NCBI RefSeq assembly: GCF_001425305.1
Contig: NZ_LMEE01000003.1
Coordinates: 186,001 to 250,000 of the forward strand
From: Phenylobacterium sp. Root1290
Lineage (GTDB): Bacteria; Pseudomonadota; Alphaproteobacteria; Caulobacterales; Caulobacteraceae
Length of the DNA: 64,000 nucleotides
Direction: 5' to 3'
The number at the start of each line of letters is the position of its first letter. The first letter of the stretch is position 1. The position numbers and the translations under genes are program-made. Below the pieces are notes generated by a model. That model did no database searches. It saw nothing but the letters and a program-made list of their open reading frames with translations, and was not told the DNA's origin. This document shows, piece after piece, positions 18,301-26,175 of this stretch.

Positions 18301-21300
18301 TCCCCGGCTTGGCGGCCAGGCGTTCTCCGGCGCCTACCTTCTCGCCCGCCTGCTGCAACAGACCGAACAAGCGACGCACCTGACCTTCGTCGTCCAGGGC
18401 GCGGCGGGCGTTGCGGGCGAGCCGGCCCCCAACCCGCAGGCTGACGTCTTGCTGGGCGCGGTCCGGGTCGCCCCGCGTGAAATTTCGGGCCTGACCTCAG
18501 TTCTGGTCGATTTCGGCGAGGGCGCCGACCTGGACGCCCTTCTGGCGGAAGCAGCCGCCCCCGGCGAGGCCGACCATGTGGCTTTGCGCGCGAGCCGCTT
18601 CGTGCGCTCGCGCAACGCCGCCCCGATCGCCAAGCCGCAGGATCTGCCGCAGCGCCTGCGGAAGAACGGCGTCTATCTGATCACGGGCGGCGCTGGCGGC
18701 ATCGGCCGCGAAATGGCCCGCTGGCTGGCCGAGACGGCGCAGGCGCGGCTGATCGTGCTGTCGCGCAGCACCAGCGAAGACGTCGCCCTCCGCGCCGCAA
18801 TCGAGGCCCACGGCGGCGAGGTCATGTTCGTCCAGGCCGACCTCGCCGACCCCGATGCGACGGCGCAGGCGCTTCAAGCCGCGGCCGAACGCTTCGGCGC
18901 CCTGAACGGCCTCATCCATGCGGCGGGCGTTCTGGACGATGCGCCCCTGGCCCTGCAGCCGCTCGAAACGGCGCTTGCTGTCATGGAGCCGAAGCTCACC
19001 GGCGCGCGCACCCTCGATCGGCTCTATCCCGAAGGCAGCCTCGATTTCTTCGCGGTCATGTCCTCGACCTCGGTTCTGCTGGGCGGCGTGGGGCAGACGT
19101 CCTATGCGGGCGCCAATGCGGCGCTGGAGGCCATCGCAGCCAGCCGCAAGGACGGGTTCTCGATCGCCTGGGGCGCATGGCGCGACATCGGCATGGCCGC
19201 GCGCGCCTATGGCGCAGGGTCGGTCGCGGGCGGCGACGCCCTGCTCGGCGTTCGCACGGATGTCGTGGACGGCTCCGTTCTCTTCGAGACCGTCATCGAC
19301 CCGGAAACCGACTGGCGCGTCGCCGAACACGTCGTGGACGGCCAGCCCGTCCTCCCCGGCGCGGCATTCATGGAGCTGGCATATGCCGCCGCGCAGGCGG
19401 TGATGGCGCAGCGTCCCTTCGCGCTCGACGCGATGCAATTCACCTCCGCCATGACCTTCGAGCGCATGCCGCGCCGGGTCGCGTTGCGGCTTATTCCCGC
19501 GCCGGAAGGCTACGAACTGGCGATCGAAAGCCGCGCCGGGGCGAGCGCCGAGCCGGTCGAGCACATGTCCGCGCGCATCGTTGCGCTGGCCTCCCCCGCG
19601 CCCCGTCCGGCGCCGGCAAGCGCTTCCGACGCGCCGGTTTCCAGCTTGAGCGGTCAGCCCGTGCAGGGCGGCCTGATGGGCTTTGGTCCGCGGTGGAACT
19701 GCGTCGGCGACATCCGCGTGGCGCAGAACCGTGTGACGGGCGAGTTCGCCCTGGCCGAAGCCTTCCGCGGCGACCTTGCCGTTCACCCGATGCATCCTGC
19801 CCTGCTCGACATGGCCGCGACGATCGGCCTGGCGATGCTTTCGTCGAACGGCCAGCTCCATGCGCCCATGTCGGCTGGCCGGATGCAGGTCTTTGCGCCG
19901 CTGGCGGACCGCATCGTCGCCCATGCCGAGCTCATCGCCAGCGAGGCAGGGCGGTTCGCGTCGTTCAGGGTCGCCATCTGCGACATGGACGGCGCCGTGC
20001 TGGTGCAGATCGAGGACTTCGCCCTGCGAGCGGTGGCGACCGGCGGGCTCGCCGGCGCACAGCCCCGCCAGAGCATCGGCAGTCAGATACTCGCCGCCGG
20101 CATCCGTCGCTTGGACGCGCCGGAGCTGTTCGCCCGCGTGTTCGACCATGCGGCCCGTCAGATCGTGGTCTCGCCGGTTTCGATCGACCTGATCCGGCTC
20201 GCCATGCTGGAAACCACGGACGTCGGCAAGCCGCAGCGCCAGGCCCGGCCCGAGCAGGAAATCGCCGATCCGGTGACGGCGCGGCTGGCCGGCATATGGC
20301 GCGATATCCTTGGTGTTTCCGGCATAGCGCCCGAGGATGACTTCTTCGCGCTGGGCGGCCATTCGCTGAATGCCGTGCGGATGATCGCGCGGGTGCGCAA
20401 GGACTTCGGCGTGTCGCTGCCGCTCGGAAAGCTGTTCGAGGCGCCGCGCCTCGAAGCCTTCGCCGCGCTGCTGGGCGCCGGCGCGGTCGCGCCCGCACAG
20501 GCGCCGACGAGCAGCGCGGCGCGACGTTCAGGACCGCATCGGATCGGCATGACCGAAGGTCAGCGCGAGATCGCCGGCAGCATGCTTGTCGATCGCTCGA
20601 TGCTCATCGCCTACAACCTGTCGTTTTCCATGCACGTCGCGGGCCGGATCGAGTTTCCGGCCTTGCGCACCGCGCTGGCCGCGCTGGTCGACCGCCACGA
20701 GGTGCTGCGCGCGTCCTTCGATCTCGAAGGCGCGACGCTCACCATCGACCCGCAAGGCGGCTTCGAACTGGCCGAGAACGATCTCTCCCGCCTCGGCGCC
20801 GAGCAGGCCCAGGCGCAGCGCGACGTGCTTCTGCGCGAGGCGGCCGGCGCTCCGTTCGACCTGTCGCGCGGCCCGCTGCTGCGCGTCCTGTCGCTGCGCC
20901 TGCCGGAAGGGCGTTCGGAACTGGCGCTGATCGTGCATCACATCGTCTGTGACGGCTGGTCGGCCGGCGTGCTGATGCGCGACCTCGCTGCGCTCTACAC
21001 CGCGGCGCTGCAAGGCCAGCCCGCCGCCCTGCCGCCCGCTCAGGGCGTCAGCGACCTGGCCGAGGCCGAAGCGCAATGGGCCGGCTCCGCCGAGGCCGAG
21101 ACCCATCGCCGGTTCTGGCTGGATAAGTACGCCGGCTCGTTGCCGGTCATGGACCTGACCTTCGACAAGCCGCACCCGGCGACGCCGACGACCGCGGCCG
21201 CGCGCGTCGTCAGCCGGCTCGACGGCGACCTGGAGGCGGCGTTGCGCCGCGTCGCCCAGAGCGCCGACACCTCGCTGCGCAACCTGATCTTCGCCAGCTT

Positions 21301-24300
21301 CCGCTACTATCTGTCGCTGATGACGGGCGCGCCCGACGTGGCTGTCGGAATTCCGGTCGCCGGTCAGGTCGGGCACGGGCTGGAGAACGTCGTCGCGCAC
21401 GGCGTCAGCTTCCTGCCGGTGCGCGCCGTCATCGACCGCGGCGCCTCGCTGCGCGACCTGCTGCAACAGGCGCGCCGTGACCTGCTCGAGGCGGTGGAGC
21501 ATCAGAACTACAGCCACGGCGCGCTGGTGCGCGACCTGCACACGCCCCGCAGTTCGGCCCGCCATCTGCTGGCGCCGGTGGTGGTCAACATCGACGGCCT
21601 CGCCGAGCTGGAGAGCATCGCCCTGGGCGCGGCCCCGGCCCGCATCGAGGTCAACTCGACCGGGCATGAGTTCTTCGACCTGTTCTTCAATCAGTTCGAC
21701 GCGCCCGGCCGCGTGGAGCTGACCTGGAACTACAAGACCGATCTCTTCGACGAGGCCACCGTCCGGACTCATGCCGGCAATCTGCTGAGGCTCCTTCAGG
21801 CCATCGCCGAAACGCCCGATGCGATGGAGCGGCCCGTCGCCGCCCTCTTGTCCCACGGCCGCGAGATCGCTCCCGCCAGCGGCGCGCATGCCGATCCTGG
21901 AGCCGCCGGGCCGCAGACGGTCACCGAAGTCTTCCACGGCGTCGCCGCCAAGTACGCCGACAAGATCGCCGTGCGCTTCGGCGATCAAACCCTGACCTAT
22001 GCCGAGCTAGATCGGCGGTCTGACGCGCTGGCCGCGATGCTGGCCGCATCTGGCGTCCGCCCCGGCCATCTGGTCGGGATTTCGTCGCACCGCTCATTGT
22101 CGCTGGTGGTCGCGGTGCTGGGCGTCCTCAAGGCCGGCGCCGGCTACGTGCCTTTCGACATCAGTCTGCCGGAAGAGCGCCTGCGCTTCATGGCCCGCGA
22201 CACGGGTATCGCCGTCCTGCTCGGAGCCTGCCCCCCGGCGGTGAAGGAAGGCGTGCGCGTCGTTCACTGGAAGGACTTCCCGCAGGCGCCCGCCCCAGCG
22301 CCCGCCGTCGAGATCAGCGGCGAGTCCATCGCCTATGTGATGTTCACCTCCGGCACGACCGGCGTGCCCAAGGGCGTCGTGCTGCCGCATCGGTCGATCA
22401 TCCGGATGCTGCGCGACACCGACTGGCTGCAAATGTCAGACGAGACGGTCACGCTGCACTCCTCGTCCTTCGCCTTCGATACGTCGATCATCGATCTCTT
22501 CGCGTCGCTGCTGCACGGCGGAACGCTCGTGGTGCCGCCGGATGGGACGCTCTCGATCTCGCAGCTGGCCGACGCCATCCAGAGCCACGGCGTCAACACG
22601 CTGTGGCTGACATCGGGCCTGTTCCACGCCGTCGCGGACGTCCGCCCGAAGACGTTCTCCGGGGTCAGGCAGGTGGTCGTCGGCGGTGATGTCGTCTCGC
22701 CCGTCCATGTCGCACGCGTCATGGCCGCCTGTCCGAACGTCGCCGTCGTCAACGGCTACGGTCCGACCGAAAGCAACGTCACCAACGCGCACAAGGTCAC
22801 GCAGGCCGATCTGTCGCGCGGCATGCCGCTGCCCATCGGCCGCGCTGTCCCCGGCACCCAGATCTACATCCTCGATGCGAACCTGCGCCCGGTTCCCGAC
22901 GGCATCATCGGCGAACTCTGCATCGCCGGGCGCGGCCTGGCGCTGGGCTACTGGAACCGCCCCGAGCTGACGGCGGAGAAGTTCGTCACCGCGCCCTGGG
23001 ACCCGGCGCTCAAGCTCTATCGTTCCGGCGATCTCGTGCTGAACCCCGGCGACGGCGTCCTGCGCTTCTTCGGACGCGCCGACACGCAGGTGAAGATCCG
23101 CGGCTTCCGTGTCGAGCTGACCGAGATCGAGCAGGCGCTGGACGCCCATCCGGCCATTCGCCAGTCCGTCGCGGTCGCCGCCGTGCCGCAGGGCCAGTCG
23201 GACAAGGTGCTGGCCGCCTACTTCGTGGCGCATGGCGCGGCGCCCCAACCCGCCGAACTGCGGGGCTTCCTGGCCTCGCGCCTGCCGGGCTTCGCCATTC
23301 CGACCTTCTTCGTGGCGGTGGACGAGATCCCGCTCAACGCCAACGGCAAGCCGGACCGGCGCGCTCTGCCCGCGCTGCGCAGCCAGAGCGTCGCCGCCGA
23401 CGCCGATGCGACGCCGCGCGGCGGGACCGAGACCAGGCTGGCTGCCATCTGGTCATCCGTCTTGGGCGAAAAGGTCACCTCGGCCTCTGCGAACTTCTTC
23501 GCCCTGGGCGGACACTCGCTGCTGGCCGTGCGGCTGTTCGATCGCATCCGCAGCGAGTTCGGGCACGATCTGCCGATCTCGACCCTGTTCAGCAACCAGA
23601 CGCTGCGCGAACTCGCGGCCTTGCTCGAAACCTCCAGCCCTGCGCCTGCCGAAACCAATCCCGACGCGGACTGGGATACGAGCACCGTCATCCATCCCGG
23701 CCCCAATCGCGACAGGCGCCCTCTGTTCATCGCTGGCGGCGTCGGCGGCAACGTCAACAACCTCATGGAGCTGGGCGCGCAGCTGGGGGTCAATCGCCCA
23801 GTGGTGGGCTTCCAGACGCGCGGGGTGCTCGGTCACCGGCCGTACGAGACCATCGAGGAGATGGCCGCCGCGAACATTCGCTACCTGCGCCTGCACCAGG
23901 CCAGGGGCCCATATCTGCTGGCGGGATATTCCGGCGGCTCGTTCACGGCGTTCGAGATGACCCGCCAGCTCGAGGCCGCTGGCGAAAAGGTCGAGCGGCT
24001 GTTCGTGCTCGACACCTATGCGCCGGGCTTCGCCAAGGAGTTCCGGCCGGTCGTCAAGCTGGGGATGGGCGAGCGGCTGCTCGACGAATTCCAGTTGCTG
24101 CGCAGCGAGGGCCTGCCGCAGTTCTCCGAGCGGCTCACCAAGGCCGTGCGCAGCAGGATCTTGCGCGGTTCGAACCTGCGGCTCTTCAAGAACTCCAGCC
24201 TGTCGCACTCCCGCTATCAAGTGATGCGGGACATCTGGATGGCGGCGGCCCGCAAGTACGAAGGCGGCAAGATCAGCGCGCCTGTCACGCTGTTCCGCAC

Positions 24301-24559
24301 CCGGCCCAAGCGCCTGGTGGCGCGCCGGACCCTGGAGCTCGACCCCACCCTCGGTTGGGGGGCGGTCTCCAATCCCTCGACCGTCGAGACGCCGTGGGTC
24401 GAAGGCGACCACATGGGGATGCTGAAGGACCAGAACGTCCAGCTGCTGGCGAAACTGATCGAAAGCTTCATCGCGCCTCAGGGCGACGAGGGCGCGACAG
24501 ACCTGGATATGAAGGCGTCCATCGCCTCGGTCAGTCCAAGCTGGGTCAAGTCGGCGTGA
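15302..24559 (+). CDS. Hybrid PKS-NRPS: KS-AT-KR-DH-ACP-C-A-PCP-TE
   Basis: 3085 residues, starting at GTG behind AGGAGG. KS (1-430) has the intact triad C185 (TACSTS), H321 (ETHGTGTP) and H359 (NIGHLD). AT (530-830) has active S629 in AHSVGEY. KR (about 900-1300) has TGGAGGIG and the Ser/Tyr/Asn catalytic set (TSYAGANA). DH (1320-1560) has H1343 in HVVDGQPVLPG and D1503 in LLDMAA. ACP Ser is about 1688 (GGHSLN). C domain has HHIVCDG at 1879-1885. A domain (about 2190-2700) has FTSGTTGVPKG and NGYGPTES. PCP Ser is about 2739. TE (2790-3085) has S2877 in GYSGGS and H3037 in EGDHMG. All catalytic residues checked are present, so the line looks active. KR before DH is the reverse of the usual order. 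The 3' end overlaps an antisense gene by 82 bases. Confidence 0.95.
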   Translation: MDRDDAATAPGDRIAIVGRAGRFPSARNVDEFWAMLRDARVASQRLTDSDLLARGVSRRKLADPNYVRVANVLPDMEYFDAGFFGFSPREASILDPQHRHFLECGWEALEDAGYVPEKFDGRIGVFAGSGMQAYLPFNLLSNPDLAEEIGLFLLRHTGNDKDFLTTRLSYLLNLTGPSVAVQTACSTSLVAVHTAMSSLLNMECDMAIAGGVTIELPHHVGYTYTEGEILSPDGLCRAFDDDSKGTVFGSGVALVVLRRYEDAVADGDDIKAVILASAVNNDGSGKASYLAPSVDGQAEAAAEALALSGLSPGDISYIETHGTGTPIGDPIELAALQQVYGGVQKAGIGIGSVKTNIGHLDTAAGAASLIKVVEAMRHRTLPASLNFSKPNSRFDFDASPFRVVAQGGAWEPGGPLRAAVNSLGVGGTNAHVIVEEAPRREVLADDGAWKLFPFSARTKADLDRTREGWAAWLGGEVPALRDVAFTLREGRRAFGERFVVAARNAQELQAAIGARSTAYRQQGSAGDPAPRIVFLYPGGGAQYPGAGAGMLASFPVFAEAVRTCFAALPPSAPADLYEVMFRRERGDAEAKAKLERSGYAIPALFILEYAYTQLWASWGVKPDAILAHSVGEYAGAVAAGAMRLEDALKIVALRGKVMDEAPAGAMTSVPLSADAVRPYLGDTLDVAAINTDETTVLSGQTADIERLEQDLAKAGLEARRIHIEVAAHSRQLDGQLEPFRAGFAGVPFERPAVPMASSMRGGWAEGEDLCSAEYWVQHLRNTVRFADAARTVLDGQPSIVIEVGPGQTLGPLLEACKAQPRAVLYSSPRPRDDSDEAGVALAALGGVWANGVDLDWSLAVPSDGARVSLPTYAFAKERHWVEPGRGLSRDDADEAPQLARRPDLAQWFEELGWSEQPRHGATPGLDGDWLVFAGDDALSEAVLTRLSAKGARVVAVRAGAGFERGEHGFSVRPDAQEDFDALADALPSAPARTLYLWGADPRLGGQAFSGAYLLARLLQQTEQATHLTFVVQGAAGVAGEPAPNPQADVLLGAVRVAPREISGLTSVLVDFGEGADLDALLAEAAAPGEADHVALRASRFVRSRNAAPIAKPQDLPQRLRKNGVYLITGGAGGIGREMARWLAETAQARLIVLSRSTSEDVALRAAIEAHGGEVMFVQADLADPDATAQALQAAAERFGALNGLIHAAGVLDDAPLALQPLETALAVMEPKLTGARTLDRLYPEGSLDFFAVMSSTSVLLGGVGQTSYAGANAALEAIAASRKDGFSIAWGAWRDIGMAARAYGAGSVAGGDALLGVRTDVVDGSVLFETVIDPETDWRVAEHVVDGQPVLPGAAFMELAYAAAQAVMAQRPFALDAMQFTSAMTFERMPRRVALRLIPAPEGYELAIESRAGASAEPVEHMSARIVALASPAPRPAPASASDAPVSSLSGQPVQGGLMGFGPRWNCVGDIRVAQNRVTGEFALAEAFRGDLAVHPMHPALLDMAATIGLAMLSSNGQLHAPMSAGRMQVFAPLADRIVAHAELIASEAGRFASFRVAICDMDGAVLVQIEDFALRAVATGGLAGAQPRQSIGSQILAAGIRRLDAPELFARVFDHAARQIVVSPVSIDLIRLAMLETTDVGKPQRQARPEQEIADPVTARLAGIWRDILGVSGIAPEDDFFALGGHSLNAVRMIARVRKDFGVSLPLGKLFEAPRLEAFAALLGAGAVAPAQAPTSSAARRSGPHRIGMTEGQREIAGSMLVDRSMLIAYNLSFSMHVAGRIEFPALRTALAALVDRHEVLRASFDLEGATLTIDPQGGFELAENDLSRLGAEQAQAQRDVLLREAAGAPFDLSRGPLLRVLSLRLPEGRSELALIVHHIVCDGWSAGVLMRDLAALYTAALQGQPAALPPAQGVSDLAEAEAQWAGSAEAETHRRFWLDKYAGSLPVMDLTFDKPHPATPTTAAARVVSRLDGDLEAALRRVAQSADTSLRNLIFASFRYYLSLMTGAPDVAVGIPVAGQVGHGLENVVAHGVSFLPVRAVIDRGASLRDLLQQARRDLLEAVEHQNYSHGALVRDLHTPRSSARHLLAPVVVNIDGLAELESIALGAAPARIEVNSTGHEFFDLFFNQFDAPGRVELTWNYKTDLFDEATVRTHAGNLLRLLQAIAETPDAMERPVAALLSHGREIAPASGAHADPGAAGPQTVTEVFHGVAAKYADKIAVRFGDQTLTYAELDRRSDALAAMLAASGVRPGHLVGISSHRSLSLVVAVLGVLKAGAGYVPFDISLPEERLRFMARDTGIAVLLGACPPAVKEGVRVVHWKDFPQAPAPAPAVEISGESIAYVMFTSGTTGVPKGVVLPHRSIIRMLRDTDWLQMSDETVTLHSSSFAFDTSIIDLFASLLHGGTLVVPPDGTLSISQLADAIQSHGVNTLWLTSGLFHAVADVRPKTFSGVRQVVVGGDVVSPVHVARVMAACPNVAVVNGYGPTESNVTNAHKVTQADLSRGMPLPIGRAVPGTQIYILDANLRPVPDGIIGELCIAGRGLALGYWNRPELTAEKFVTAPWDPALKLYRSGDLVLNPGDGVLRFFGRADTQVKIRGFRVELTEIEQALDAHPAIRQSVAVAAVPQGQSDKVLAAYFVAHGAAPQPAELRGFLASRLPGFAIPTFFVAVDEIPLNANGKPDRRALPALRSQSVAADADATPRGGTETRLAAIWSSVLGEKVTSASANFFALGGHSLLAVRLFDRIRSEFGHDLPISTLFSNQTLRELAALLETSSPAPAETNPDADWDTSTVIHPGPNRDRRPLFIAGGVGGNVNNLMELGAQLGVNRPVVGFQTRGVLGHRPYETIEEMAAANIRYLRLHQARGPYLLAGYSGGSFTAFEMTRQLEAAGEKVERLFVLDTYAPGFAKEFRPVVKLGMGERLLDEFQLLRSEGLPQFSERLTKAVRSRILRGSNLRLFKNSSLSHSRYQVMRDIWMAAARKYEGGKISAPVTLFRTRPKRLVARRTLELDPTLGWGAVSNPSTVETPWVEGDHMGMLKDQNVQLLAKLIESFIAPQGDEGATDLDMKASIASVSPSWVKSA

Positions 24560-25299
24560 TGGCCGCCCTCGATCTCCAGATACTCTTTCGGACCAGGGAC
24601 CTCGGCAAATAGCTGGCGCGCCCGGGCGACGGGCAAGGCCTGGTCCAGCGCGCCATGCACGATGAGCTTCGGGGCGCTGATGGCGCGTATGTGGTCCACA
24701 TTGTCGTACCGCTCGGCCCACATCACCTGGCAGAACGGGAAGCCCTTGTAGGCGTCCTGGTAGTAGAGGCAGGCGCGATAGGGGGCGGCTTCGAACACCA
24801 CGGCCTCGAACGGACGCGCCGCCGCCAGGCGGCTGCCGACCCCCGCGCCCAGGCTGAAGCCATGCAGGACTCGGGCGGTCGCCGGCAGGCCCATCAGGTC
24901 GTCGAGCTGGTCATAGAAGGCCAGGGCGTCGCGGGCGAAGTTCATCTCGCTGGACTTGCCGCCCGTCGCGCCCGAACCGCGATACTCCATCATGGCGATC
25001 CCGAAGCCCCGATCGCGCAGGGCGCTAAGCCGCTCGAAGGATGCGTCCACGCCCGCGCCATTGCCATAGAAGCTCATGATCACGGGCTTGCCGGGCTGGG
25101 GCAGGGCCAATCGCGCTCCGATCATCTGGCCGTCGCTCGATCGAAATTGAACGGCCCTCACGCCGTCGGCGGCCGGCGGACTGCTGCGAGGAAACTGATA
25201 GATGCCGTAGGCCTGGAACGCCCAGACCCCCGCGAACATCAGTGCGGCCAGTGCAGCGGCTGCGATCAGGGCGGCGATCGCAAGGTTCGGCATCGACAC
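24478..25299 (-). CDS. Membrane-anchored alpha/beta hydrolase
   Basis: About 273 residues: an N-terminal membrane anchor (LAIAALIAAAALAALMFAGV), then an alpha/beta-hydrolase fold. The nucleophile elbow is HGFSLGAGVG, the acid Asp is in VHGALDQALP and the His in EGGHHADL. The oxyanion region is SFYGNGAG. It resembles Bem46/ABHD13-type hydrolases. A GTG at 25299 with AGGAG seven bases upstream is preferred; an ATG two codons later (25293) is an alternative. Its last 27 codons are antisense to the end of the PKS-NRPS gene. A role in product editing or export is possible but not shown. Confidence 0.85.
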   Translation of the reverse strand: MSMPNLAIAALIAAAALAALMFAGVWAFQAYGIYQFPRSSPPAADGVRAVQFRSSDGQMIGARLALPQPGKPVIMSFYGNGAGVDASFERLSALRDRGFGIAMMEYRGSGATGGKSSEMNFARDALAFYDQLDDLMGLPATARVLHGFSLGAGVGSRLAAARPFEAVVFEAAPYRACLYYQDAYKGFPFCQVMWAERYDNVDHIRAISAPKLIVHGALDQALPVARARQLFAEVPGPKEYLEIEGGHHADLTQLGLTEAMDAFISRSVAPSSP

Positions 25300-25343
25300 G
25301 TCGGCGCTCCTGAGAACATCCAGAGAGTGTAGTCTACGCCGCC

Positions 25344-25853
25344 TCAGCCCTTCAGCACCAACGGCAGTCCCGCGACGACCAGCACCGCGCGGTCGGCGGC
25401 GCTCGCCATCGCCTGGTTCATCCATCCGGCTTCGTCGCGGAAGCGGCGGGCCAGGGCGTTGTCGGGCACGATCCCCTGGCCGACCTCGTTGGAGACGACA
25501 TAGAGCGCGGCCGGACTGGCCTTCAGCGCCGCCGTCAGTTCGGCGGTCTTCTGGCTCAGGTCGGCGTCGGCCAGCATGTGATTGGTCAGCCAGAGCGTCA
25601 GGCAGTCGACCACCGCCACGTCGCCTGCGCCCAGCGCCCCCACGGCGCGGGCCAGCTCGAAGGGCGCCTCGATCGTCACCCAGCCGTCGCCGCGCTCGGC
25701 CCTATGCCGGGCGATCCGCTCGGCCATCTCGGCGTCATGCGCCTGCGCCGTGGCGACCATCACCCGGCGATTTCCGAAATGGTTCGAAGCCTCTCGCAGC
25801 GCATAGCTGGTCTTGCCGGAGCGCGCGCCGCCGAGGACGAAGGTCAGGCTCAT
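25344..25853 (-). CDS. cobU: Bifunctional adenosylcobinamide kinase / adenosylcobinamide-phosphate guanylyltransferase
   Basis: Phosphorylates adenosylcobinamide and transfers GMP to make AdoCbi-GDP, the substrate of CobS. The 169-residue protein starts with the CobU P-loop (FVLGGARSGKTSYA), has the Walker-B-like VAVVDCLTLWLTNH, and the conserved VSNEVGQGIVPDNALAR, all in family order. The start at 25853 places the P-loop seven residues in, as is typical; an upstream ATG (25877) would add eight unlikely residues. It is divergent from the B12 riboswitch operon, so it is transcribed separately from the other cob genes. Confidence 0.95.
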   Translation of the reverse strand: MSLTFVLGGARSGKTSYALREASNHFGNRRVMVATAQAHDAEMAERIARHRAERGDGWVTIEAPFELARAVGALGAGDVAVVDCLTLWLTNHMLADADLSQKTAELTAALKASPAALYVVSNEVGQGIVPDNALARRFRDEAGWMNQAMASAADRAVLVVAGLPLVLKG

Positions 25854-25892
25854 TTGGATTGACGCTCCGCATGGCAAAGCCTAGGCAGGCCC

Positions 25893-26075
25893 CGCGACAG
25901 GTTCCCCGAGAGGGGATTAATAGGGAACTCAGGTGTGAAACCTGGGCTGCCCCCGCAACTGTAAGCGGCGAGCCCGCGCGTCATATGCCACTGGACGACA
26001 GTCTGGGAAGGCGGCGCGCAAAGGCTGTGACCCGTGAGCCAGGAGACCTGCCTGACGCGGTCGTCCTTCGTACGC
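25893..26075 (+). ncRNA. Cobalamin (adenosylcobalamin) riboswitch
   Basis: Recognisable elements in order: a GGTTCCCC...GGGGATTAATAGGGAA opening with helix, the GGTGTGAAACCTGGGCTG core, the CCCCCGCAACTGTAAGC segment, and the B12-box end (GCCAGGAGACCTGCC). This is the standard layout of the cobalamin riboswitch family. The boundaries are approximate. It lies about 100 bases before btuB on the same strand, so cobalamin should switch off the btuB-cob operon. The remaining leader (26076-26175) probably holds the expression platform; I did not fold it. Confidence 0.95.
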
Positions 26076-26175
26076 TCGGTGGGAGCGCGCGAACGGGGAA
26101 TTTTCCCGAGAGACGGCGTCCGTCGACCTGCGTGCAAGCGCGGGTCATGTCGTCATGCGTCAGGGGGATAACCCG

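Noticed and set aside
13466..18379. A 1600-codon open frame on the minus strand opposite the NRPS and PKS genes
   Set aside because: It is a shadow: no domain is recognisable, it is rich in Arg/Ala/Gly/Asp/His from the antisense of GC-rich codons, and both plus-strand genes are intact across it.
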